Origin: Natrialbaceae archaeon
GTDB lineage: Archaea; Halobacteriota; Halobacteria; Halobacteriales; Natrialbaceae
Reading direction: 5' to 3'
DNA length: 7,999 bases
NCBI GenBank assembly: GCA_003552885.1
Contig: PUPA01000141.1
Location: 1-7,999 of the forward strand
Shown: positions 1 through 5,309 of the stretch, piece after piece
How the letters are laid out: each line of letters starts with the position of its first letter
Position numbering within the stretch: the stretch's first letter is position 1
The notes under the pieces: model-generated
Seen by the model: only the letters and a program-made list of their open reading frames with translations
Told to the model about the DNA's origin: nothing
Databases searched by the model: none
Program-made: the position numbers and the translations under genes

Positions 1-1994
1 CCGCCGAACGGGTCGAGCCGGAGCGGTCCGAGGACGTGTTCTGCTTTCCGATCGATCGCGCCTGTTCCGTCGAGACCTCCTCGCTCGTCTTCGACAAGCA
101 GTACTTCGTCAGCCTCCACGACCTCGACGGACGCTGTGTCGAGAGCCTCGAGACCGGAGACAGCATCGAGTTCGACGGGAGTGACCGGTTCGTCGGTCTG
201 AACGGTCCGATACAGATGTACTGCCGGGTCGAGACGCCGGGCAATATCGAACTCGGAATCGGATCGACACACCTCACATTCGACGAACGAACGGAGGTGA
301 TCGTCGGAGCCCGTTCGCTCCACGATCGACCCGCCGGGACGATACGGACGACGGAGGATCCCGAACCGATGGCGAGAGCCATCTCTGCCCTTCCGTCAGC
401 GTTGAAGACGACGTCGCCCGAACGGGCGTGGCCGTCCTTGCGGGGACATCCGCCACTCGTCGAGCTGGCCGACGAATTCGAGCTGCCAGCCGGGCTGGAG
501 CCACCCGAAACCGACGTGACGATCGAGGTATCTCCAGACCCCGGCGAGATATACACCGTCTCACCGCTCGCGTTCTACCTCGGCTCGGAGGTTCGAGTCG
601 GAGCGGAGCCGCGACTGGTTACCCCGGAGTTCGAACGGGTGCTCGGCAACGACGAGTTACTCGAGGACGAGGTCGCAAAGCTTCTGAAACAGGTCCTGTT
701 GCTCGACTGTGTCGTCCGAACCGAGGGGCTCTTTCCGACCGACCTCTACGAACGGGCACGTCTCGAGGAACGACTCCCGTTCGAACCCGCAGAAGCGTAC
801 GAGCTGCCGATGGCCGACCGACTCGAGAGATACCTCTCGGTTCCCTACGAGGACGTCGAGGCGTTCGTCCCGCGGTGGCCACTGACCGCCCACGTGCCCG
901 CCGAGCCCGAGTCGGTCGAGCTGCTCCCGTTTATTATAAACGAGCTGGGGATCATCCGCTCCCCGCGTGGACACGTCGTCGAGCGGTCGACGCAGGTCCC
1001 GGACGCCGAGGCGGGGCTGGTCCGATCCGCCAGCTCGACCCGCAGTCCGGAGATTACGGCCGCTGGCGGCAACCAGCGGTTCGTCATCCCCGAGGTGCAC
1101 GACGAGTCGATAGAGCACGCGTGGTTCGACGACGAGATTCCACAGATCGCCTCGAAGGCGACGATAGAGGCCTACAGGAGCCAGCTGGAACACGACTCGA
1201 GGAGCGACTCGATCGAGCTACTGCTGGTCTGTAACGACGCACGGATGATCGACGAACACGACCTGCTCGACGAGACCTACGGCAACCGCGAGTCGTTGCC
1301 GTTCGACGTCGAGTCCGAGTTCGGGATAGACACCGAGGGTCTCAGAGCGCTGCTGACCGAGGGCGGGTACGATTTCTTCCACTTCATCGGACACGCCACC
1401 CCGGACGGACTCCACTGTTCCGACGGGAAACTCGACGTCCGGAGCCTCGAGTCAGTCGACCTCGGCGTGTTCTTCCTCAACGCCTGTCGCTCCTACGAAC
1501 AGGCCCTCGCGCTCGTCCGTCGCGGGGCGTTCGGCGGGGTCGGCACGCTGAGTGACGTCATCAACGACCAGGCGGTCACGATCGGCGAGACGATCGCCCG
1601 TCTACTGAACCTCGGATTCCCGCTCCGGGCCGCCCTCGAAATCGCTCGCGAGAACTCGATCCTCGGCGAACAGTACCTGATCGTCGGGGACGGCTCGGCC
1701 GACATCGCACAGTCAGAAGGAGGCGCTCCAATAATAGCTGACATTCGAACGTGCGGTGACGATCAATTCGAATTCTCCGTTCGATCGTATCAAAACAAAG
1801 AATTCAAGCTCGGAACGACGACAAGTTCGAATCTCAGACAGGCCGCAGACAGGCACCTCAGTCCCGGGAGAACACCGCCAACGTGTGTGTCAGAAGAGTC
1901 GCTACAGCAGTATCTTATCTGGGCAGACCTCCCGATAATGGTTGACGGGGATTTGCGATGGTGTGATGGTATCGGCCCAGCACCGATAGACTGA
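1..1994 (+). CDS. CHAT domain (caspase-like) protease, 5' end cut by the window
   Basis: The frame is open from base 3 with no stop, so the true start lies upstream; a GTG at 36 is available but in-frame codons before it read as normal coding (AERVEPERSED). Residues below count from that GTG (652 aa). The C-terminal third (about 380-560) is a CHAT peptidase domain: catalytic His453 lies in FHFIGHATPDG and catalytic Cys484 in FFLNACRSYEQ, 31 residues apart, followed by the usual GGVGTL and GEQYLIVGDG strands. CHAT proteins are clan CD cysteine proteases related to separase and caspases. The long N-terminal part (1-370) has a block SALKTTSPERAWPSLRGHPP (121-140) that I recall from haloarchaeal CHAT proteins; it has no TPR repeats that I can see and may be a sensor. 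No signal peptide or membrane segment is visible, so it is probably cytoplasmic. The tail after about residue 565 is richer in A+T than the rest. The substrate is unknown; the tandem micro-peptide genes downstream are candidate partners (inference). Confidence 0.9.
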   Translation, partial: AERVEPERSEDVFCFPIDRACSVETSSLVFDKQYFVSLHDLDGRCVESLETGDSIEFDGSDRFVGLNGPIQMYCRVETPGNIELGIGSTHLTFDERTEVIVGARSLHDRPAGTIRTTEDPEPMARAISALPSALKTTSPERAWPSLRGHPPLVELADEFELPAGLEPPETDVTIEVSPDPGEIYTVSPLAFYLGSEVRVGAEPRLVTPEFERVLGNDELLEDEVAKLLKQVLLLDCVVRTEGLFPTDLYERARLEERLPFEPAEAYELPMADRLERYLSVPYEDVEAFVPRWPLTAHVPAEPESVELLPFIINELGIIRSPRGHVVERSTQVPDAEAGLVRSASSTRSPEITAAGGNQRFVIPEVHDESIEHAWFDDEIPQIASKATIEAYRSQLEHDSRSDSIELLLVCNDARMIDEHDLLDETYGNRESLPFDVESEFGIDTEGLRALLTEGGYDFFHFIGHATPDGLHCSDGKLDVRSLESVDLGVFFLNACRSYEQALALVRRGAFGGVGTLSDVINDQAVTIGETIARLLNLGFPLRAALEIARENSILGEQYLIVGDGSADIAQSEGGAPIIADIRTCGDDQFEFSVRSYQNKEFKLGTTTSSNLRQAADRHLSPGRTPPTCVSEESLQQYLIWADLPIMVDGDLRWCDGIGPAPID

Positions 1995-2026
1995 GCTCTC
2001 TGCTTCTGATAGGGAGATATCTTACA

Positions 2027-2040
2027 CAGTCTGTCTAGTT
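2027..2040 (+). repeat. Left terminal inverted repeat of IS remnant
   Basis: The 10 inner bases, ctgtctagtt (2031-2040), match the complement of the right end perfectly; the four outer bases do not. It lies 32 bases after the CHAT stop codon, so the insertion fell just outside that gene, or just beyond its present 3' end. Confidence 0.65.
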
Positions 2041-2100
2041 GACCCAGTTCGAGAAGCGAACAGGTCGTAGGGTTAGTTCTGAATAGTTCCCGAAGACCCT

Positions 2101-2553
2101 CCCAGCGAGTACTACCCGGCCGAATCTGATGAACGTTGGGAGCGTAAGCGGGCAGCGACGCCCGTTAGGATGTTCACCGTCCGCCTCTACGCGACCGAAG
2201 GTTCATTTTGAGGGACGCAAGCGATTCGTCGCTTGCCCGGCATCAACGCGCTTATTGAGCGATCTGGTGCTGGATACCTCGGCTGGCTGACAGCGTGCCG
2301 AGCCCCGACCAGTTTTGACTATCGGACTGCCCTTGCTCAGTTGGGACTGAACGGTCGGCTTGACTCTATCGACCGAAACTTCGGAAGATGGTTTTACATC
2401 TTCAAAATGCGCGTCGACTGTTTCCATAACTCGTGGGTGGGCAGTCGGAGGTGCGCTCGCAAATAGATTGAATAATTTGTGCATTGCTACAACCGACAGA
2501 GACCTCATCAATCGTTCGATGGACGAACGCCGGCTGAGGAGGTGCCAAACTAG
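2101..2553 (+). pseudogene. Transposase pseudogene (internal deletion plus three in-frame stops)
   Basis: Reading one frame (first base 2101) through stops gives a transposase-like sequence: RMFTVRLYATEGSF (2167-2208), then TGA at 2209, then FDYRTALAQLGLNGRLD (from about 2326), WFYIFKMRVDCFHNSWVGSR (from about 2389), TAG at 2464, TAA at 2473, then FVHCYNRQRPHQSFDGRTPA and EEVPN ending in TAG at 2551-2553. Coding resumes in the same frame after each stop, so the breaks are point mutations, not frameshifts. Each stop is one transition from a sensible codon: CGA to TGA, TGG to TAG (the expected Trp of KWIE), CAA to TAA (the expected Gln of EQFV). From memory of haloarchaeal homologues, the stretch with the first catalytic aspartates is missing, and the segment normally reading DRN-LIE-KW is here DRN-FG-RW, lacking the catalytic glutamate. 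No start codon can be assigned. The product would be a DDE transposase if whole. Confidence 0.7.
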
Positions 2554-2561
2554 ACAGTGCC
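2548..2561 (-). repeat. Right terminal inverted repeat of IS remnant
   Basis: It reads aactagacagtgcc on the + strand, that is ggcactgtctagtt inward. It contains the transposase stop codon (2551-2553). The ggcactg start resembles known IS6-family ends, which suggests that this is the better preserved end of the remnant. Confidence 0.65.
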
Positions 2562-2666
2562 AATTAACAGATTATGTTACACAACAACGGTGAGCTGTGG
2601 CTCTCGTATTCCGGGTATGACAAAACAGACCACTCTCCGCACTACCGCTTCTGAACGTAACTCACT
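2562..2666. other. Spacer between IS remnant and micro-peptide genes
   Basis: About 105 bases of moderate GC content. I see no open frame, RNA gene or clear terminator. It forms the 3' region of the micro-peptide genes, which are transcribed from the right towards it. Confidence 0.5.
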
Positions 2667-2801
2667 CTAGGGCCCCGTGTTCGACGTGGATGCAGCCATC
2701 ACCGTTCCCGCCTGGCTCAGCAGCATGATCAGCGTGAACAGCGCGCCGATCATCCGGGGGTGCTCTGCGAGGTACGCCTTCATGCTGTCAGTTTCGGACA
2801 T
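2667..2801 (-). CDS. Micro-peptide, second tandem copy (DUF7503-like, 44 aa)
   Basis: The complement strand encodes MSETDSMKAYLAEHPRMIGA, then a hydrophobic run, ending ASTSNTGP and TAG. A short charged head (1-16) precedes a hydrophobic segment (17-36), then a small polar tail. This resembles either a single-pass membrane peptide or a Sec signal peptide with a possible cleavage after Val-Met-Ala (34-36) that would leave an 8-residue peptide. I recall such 40-45 residue haloarchaeal proteins ending in Gly-Pro as DUF7503; function unknown. The gene begins 4 bases after the stop of the upstream copy (TAG-AACG-ATG) and has no promoter of its own, so it is very probably co-transcribed and translated by coupling. 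It differs from the other copy only in codons 3-6 (Ala3 to Glu, Asp6 to Ser, one silent change); the rest, including every third base, is identical. Confidence 0.8.
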   Translation of the reverse strand: MSETDSMKAYLAEHPRMIGALFTLIMLLSQAGTVMAASTSNTGP

Positions 2802-2805
2802 CGTT

Positions 2806-2940
2806 CTAGGGCCCCGTGTTCGACGTGGATGCAGCCATCACCGTTCCCGCCTGGCTCAGCAGCATGATCAGCGTGAACAGCGCGCCGATCATCCGGGGGT
2901 GCTCTGCGAGGTACGCCTTCATGTCGTCGGTTGCGGACAT
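2806..2940 (-). CDS. Micro-peptide, first tandem copy (DUF7503-like, 44 aa)
   Basis: It encodes MSATDDMKAYLAEHPRMIGA followed by LFTLIMLLSQAGTVMAASTS and NTGP. The layout is a 16-residue N-terminal stretch with net charge near neutral, a hydrophobic span (17-36) long enough to cross a membrane, and a short polar tail ending in Gly-Pro. A signal-peptidase-like site follows Val34-Met35-Ala36. It is the promoter-proximal gene: a TATA-like box lies about 30 bases before the ATG, so the messenger is probably leaderless or nearly so. The reading is supported by conservation of both start and stop in two tandem copies and by the family-like sequence, not by length. It converges on the CHAT gene across the IS remnant. 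A role as substrate, effector or signal for the CHAT protease is conceivable but not shown by the sequence. Confidence 0.82.
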   Translation of the reverse strand: MSATDDMKAYLAEHPRMIGALFTLIMLLSQAGTVMAASTSNTGP

Positions 2941-2965
2941 CACAGTACAACAGTTATTGCCTATG

Positions 2966-2974
2966 GTATTAAAT
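2966..2974 (-). promoter_or_regulatory. Probable TATA box for the micro-peptide pair
   Basis: On the - strand this reads ATTTAATAC, centred about 30 bases before the ATG at 2940, in a strongly AT-rich stretch (about 2941-3010). This spacing would start transcription within a few bases of the ATG, as in the leaderless messages common in haloarchaea. A second candidate, CATATAAG, lies about 10 bases further upstream. Confidence 0.5.
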
Positions 2975-3230
2975 CTATCTTATATGTTCTTATGGATTAA
3001 CGTAGAATAGATTGGATAGAAAGTCGACCCCAGTCGTTCTCACCTGCTGATACGGCCACAAAGGTTAATATAGTTAAGGGTCGGGAGCCGGCTCACCCCG
3101 TCTTCTGGCCATTCAGACGGAGTCGAAGCCGAGCCGTCGGGCGATCTCGTCGGTTCTCCGGAGGGTACAAAAAGGGGGTCGTGGACGCACGGCCTGGAGT
3201 CTAGTCCGCTGGGAAGGAGCTGGCTATCGC

Positions 3231-3235
3231 AAAAA
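3231..3235 (-). terminator. T-run terminator candidate after the DUF5611 gene
   Basis: Five Ts on the - strand begin 20 bases past the DUF5611 stop codon; a second T5 lies at 3169-3173. Archaeal terminators are often simple T-runs without a hairpin, so this is plausible but weak. Confidence 0.35.
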
Positions 3236-3255
3236 GACGCGTGTGCGAACCGCGA

Positions 3256-3639
3256 TCAGAGGTCGTGGTCGGGGTCGTCCTCGACGGCCCGCTTCATCGA
3301 TTCGCGTCTGGATTTGGCGTCCCGACCCGTCGCCTCGAGCAGGAAGTCGTTTTTCGCGTCGACGGCGTCGGCAGCGGCCTCGAGCTCGTCGGGGCCGAGT
3401 TCGGTCGGGTCGCGTTCGTGGAACTCGACTGCGAGCTTGTCCTTTTTTCCCGAGTACTCGACGGCACCGGCGACGATCCGCTCGAAGACTGGGTTTTTCG
3501 GCTCGCCGACCACGTGGAGGTCGCTGCCTTTGAACTCCTCCGTCCCGGTGATCGATCCGAAGTACTCCTCGACGGTCGTCTCCATGTCGGGGATTCGTTC
3601 CTCGAGGTACTCCCCACGGCGCATCTTGTACTCTTTCAT
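3256..3639 (-). CDS. DUF5611 family protein
   Basis: This 127-residue acidic protein starts MKEYKMRRGEYLEERIPDME and contains VVGEPKNPVFERIVAGAVEY, a conserved ERDPTELGPDELEAAADAVD block and a basic, charged C-terminus (LEATGRDAKSRRESMKRAVE). I recognise this as the small euryarchaeal DUF5611 family, whose function is unknown. It has no signal peptide or membrane segment, so it should be cytoplasmic. The frame extends upstream to an ATG at 3678, which would add 13 residues (MKRGKRSPVFLPG); I chose 3639 because homologues as I remember them begin at MKEYK. A TATA-like TTAGTATT on this strand (about 3729-3736) would start transcription near 3703-3706, which fits the ATG at 3678 about as well, so the start is not settled. 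It is divergent from the MATE exporter gene, with 142 bases between the chosen starts. Confidence 0.85.
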   Translation of the reverse strand: MKEYKMRRGEYLEERIPDMETTVEEYFGSITGTEEFKGSDLHVVGEPKNPVFERIVAGAVEYSGKKDKLAVEFHERDPTELGPDELEAAADAVDAKNDFLLEATGRDAKSRRESMKRAVEDDPDHDL

Positions 3640-3744
3640 GCCCGGGAGAAACACGGGCGAGCGCTTACCTCTTTTCATCGATCACACGCCGCGTGTCCCG
3701 AGAACGGCCGTCGAACGTTCCCGTAAGAATACTAAGTGGATAGG

Positions 3745-3752
3745 CATAAATA
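3745..3752 (+). promoter_or_regulatory. Probable TATA box for the MATE exporter gene
   Basis: The sequence cataaata stands out in GC-rich surroundings about 33 bases before the ATG at 3782, giving a predicted leader of under 10-15 bases. There is no Shine-Dalgarno sequence before the start, consistent with a short-leader transcript. Confidence 0.5.
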
Positions 3753-3781
3753 CCACGACCGTCTCGGCTGGGACAATCCCG

Positions 3782-5188
3782 ATGATGCCCGACTTCGAGA
3801 ACGATGGGGTAACCGAAGGGTCGATCCCGAAGGCGTTGCTCGTGCTCGCAGCGCCGCTTCTGGTCCAGAACCTCGTTCTCGTGGTCCAGCAGGTCGTCGA
3901 CGTCTTCTGGCTCGGCCGTCTCGGCGGCGATGCCGTCGCCGCCGTCGGGTTGAACTTCCCGATCCTGGGGTTGCTCTCGACGGTTGCGATCGGCACCTCC
4001 GTGGGAACCCAGGTGCTCGTCTCCCAGCGGGTGGGCGCGGAGAACCCGACGGCCGCCCGCCGTGGCGCGGCCAACGGCGCGGTCGTCGGCGTCGTCGCCG
4101 GGCTGGGGGTCGGGCTCGTGACTTTCCTGTTCGCCCGGGAGATCGTCGGCGTTTTCGGCGCCGAACCCGCGGTGACCGAGATGGCCGTCAGCTATCTGTC
4201 GATCTACGCGCTCGCGATGCCGATACTCGCCACCAGCGACGCCTTCGAGGGGGCGTTCGTCGGCTGGGGTGACTCCCGCGCGGTGTTGTACGTCAACGTC
4301 GTCGCCGTCGGGCTCAACGTCGTTCTCGACCCCTTCTTCATCTTCGGCTGGGGGCCGTTTCCCGAACTCGGCGTCGCCGGGGCGGCGCTGGCGACCGGAG
4401 TGGGCTTCGCCGGCGGCCTCACGCTGGCCATCGGGATGGCGCGTTCCGGACGTGACGGCTTCCTCCTCGACCGGGAGGTCATCGAGCTTCGACGGGCAGA
4501 CATGGGAGAGGTGATAGAGATCGGCTGGCCGACTGCTGGCCAGCACGTCGGTGCACAGTCCGTGCGCGTGGTGATGGTCGCCGTCGTCGTCGCCGCGGGC
4601 GGCTCGGCCGCGCTGGCCGCCTACACGATCGGTGCCCGGGTCGCGACCGTGGCGTTCGTCCCCGCGATCGGGCTCCAGCAGGCAACCCAGAGCGTCGTCG
4701 GCCAGAACCTCGGCGCCGAACGGCCCACCCGCGCCCGAGAGGCGACTTGGACGGGCGTCGCGATCGCTTCCGGCGTGCTGGCCGTCGTGGGCGCGACACA
4801 GTGGTTCGTCCCGGAGACGCTGACGTACCTGTTCGTCCCGGACGTGACCCCGACCGAGCTCGCTCACACCGTCGCCTACCTCGAGATCCTCGCGTACGGC
4901 TACCCCGCGATCGGGGCGACCTACCTCCTCCAGGCGGGGTTCAACGGCGCGCGTCGCACGCGTACGAGCATGATCGCCACCCTGCTCCAGTACTGGGGCG
5001 TGCGTCTCCCGATCGCCGTCGTCGGCGTCTACCTCCTGGGCTGGGGCGTCCTCTCGGTCTTCTGGGCCGTGACTCTCTCGAACGTCGCCGCCGCGATCGG
5101 GTTGGCCGTCTACTACCGACACCGGTCCGCCGACGGAATGAACGTCCGGGCGGCCCGTGAGGCCGCCGCGTCCGCGAGTGGCGACTGA
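3782..5188 (+). CDS. MATE family efflux transporter (DinF-type)
   Basis: A 468-residue, very hydrophobic protein with about 12 membrane segments in two MatE halves (about 20-185 and 245-410), the usual MATE length. Each half holds the hallmark loop: QVLVSQRVGAENPTAARR (77-94) and QATQSVVGQNLGAERPTRA in the second half. The acidic and polar residues that matter in the archaeal PfMATE pump have counterparts: Asp40 in VVQQVVDVFWLG, Asn179 and Asp183 in GLNVVLDPFF, corresponding to Asp41, Asn180 and Asp184 there. It should sit in the cytoplasmic membrane and export cationic or lipophilic compounds in exchange for H+ or Na+; the actual substrate is unknown. The frame is open far upstream through the neighbour's antisense, but the promoter and family both favour ATG 3782 (or the next codon, ATG 3785). 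It stands alone: DUF5611 diverges from it, and moeA follows 121 bases later, probably from its own promoter. Confidence 0.93.
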   Translation: MMPDFENDGVTEGSIPKALLVLAAPLLVQNLVLVVQQVVDVFWLGRLGGDAVAAVGLNFPILGLLSTVAIGTSVGTQVLVSQRVGAENPTAARRGAANGAVVGVVAGLGVGLVTFLFAREIVGVFGAEPAVTEMAVSYLSIYALAMPILATSDAFEGAFVGWGDSRAVLYVNVVAVGLNVVLDPFFIFGWGPFPELGVAGAALATGVGFAGGLTLAIGMARSGRDGFLLDREVIELRRADMGEVIEIGWPTAGQHVGAQSVRVVMVAVVVAAGGSAALAAYTIGARVATVAFVPAIGLQQATQSVVGQNLGAERPTRAREATWTGVAIASGVLAVVGATQWFVPETLTYLFVPDVTPTELAHTVAYLEILAYGYPAIGATYLLQAGFNGARRTRTSMIATLLQYWGVRLPIAVVGVYLLGWGVLSVFWAVTLSNVAAAIGLAVYYRHRSADGMNVRAAREAAASASGD

Positions 5189-5206
5189 ATCACCCGTGTG
5201 ACGGAC

Positions 5207-5230
5207 GACGGCTTCCGGCCGCGGGCCGTC
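5207..5230 (+). terminator. Weak hairpin after the MATE gene
   Basis: Bases gacggc (5207-5212) and gccgtc (5225-5230) can pair around a 12-base GC-rich loop, 19 bases after the MATE stop. There is no T-run after it, so terminator function is doubtful. The rest of the gap up to 5309 shows only the moeA start region. Confidence 0.25.
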
Positions 5231-5279
5231 CGGGACGAACGCCACAGGAGTCCGCTCCCGACGTCGGCAGTCTGGGGTG

Positions 5280-5286
5280 CTTTTGA
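5280..5286 (+). promoter_or_regulatory. Possible TATA element for moeA
   Basis: The only A/T-rich stretch in the gap (cttttga) lies 25-30 bases before the ATG at 5310, the distance expected for a leaderless haloarchaeal message. It is a poor match to a TATA box and is supported mainly by its spacing. Confidence 0.3.
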
Positions 5287-5309
5287 GGACCGAGCCCGGA
5301 ACGGATCCC

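Larger units (their letters stand above)
2027..2561 (+). mobile_element. Decayed insertion sequence remnant, probably IS6-like
   Basis: The ends carry a partial inverted repeat: ctgtctagtt at 2031-2040 and its exact complement aactagacag at 2548-2557. The right end reads inward as ggcactgtctagtt, resembling the GGCACTG ends known for IS6-family elements; the left end (2027-2030, cagt) has diverged. Between them lies a broken transposase frame whose terminal TAG sits inside the right repeat, as is common in compact insertion sequences. At 535 bp it is shorter than I would expect for a complete element, and the frame appears to lack the central catalytic part, so it cannot move by itself. The bases flanking the two ends (atcttaca and aattaaca) match at only 5 of 8 positions, so no clear target duplication remains. 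The family assignment is from memory of end sequences and transposase wording; remnant status is well supported by the stops. Confidence 0.75.
2666..2940. repeat. Two-unit tandem direct repeat, 139-base period
   Basis: Bases 2666-2784 and 2805-2923 are identical over 119 bases; the next 17 bases of each unit (2785-2801 versus 2924-2940) differ at four positions. Each unit holds one complete micro-peptide gene. The lack of silent differences over most of the unit points to recent duplication or ongoing gene conversion. The cluster of differences near the N-terminus may be where conversion stopped. Confidence 0.95.
2941..3255. other. Intergenic region between micro-peptides and DUF5611 gene
   Basis: No convincing gene is seen in these 315 bases. 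The first 70 or so hold the micro-peptide promoter. A second promoter-like box, ttaatatag (3065-3073), follows caaagg and could fire rightwards; it precedes a palindrome agccggct (3086-3093). No start codon with a usable frame follows, so if active it would make a non-coding transcript. The right end holds two A-runs (3169-3173 and 3231-3235) which are T-runs on the strand of the DUF5611 gene. Confidence 0.45.

Noticed and set aside
2666..2940. Possible CRISPR-like repeat
   Set aside because: There are only two units, 139 bases apart with no unique spacer between short repeats; each unit is a complete gene.
2677..3000. + strand open frame of 107 codons across the tandem repeat
   Set aside because: It is internally repetitive only because the two micro-genes are duplicated; the - strand reading has matched starts and stops in both copies and a family-like sequence.
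3082..3160. GC-rich stretch considered as a tRNA or other structured RNA gene
   Set aside because: No acceptor stem, T-loop (GTTCRA) or anticodon arm can be laid out; only one short palindrome is present.
3120..3165. - strand reading LRRTDEIARRLGFDSV ending in TGA, considered as the tail of a degraded gene
   Set aside because: It resembles a protein end, but the upstream frame gives no recognisable sequence and no start, and the stretch is too short to support a call.
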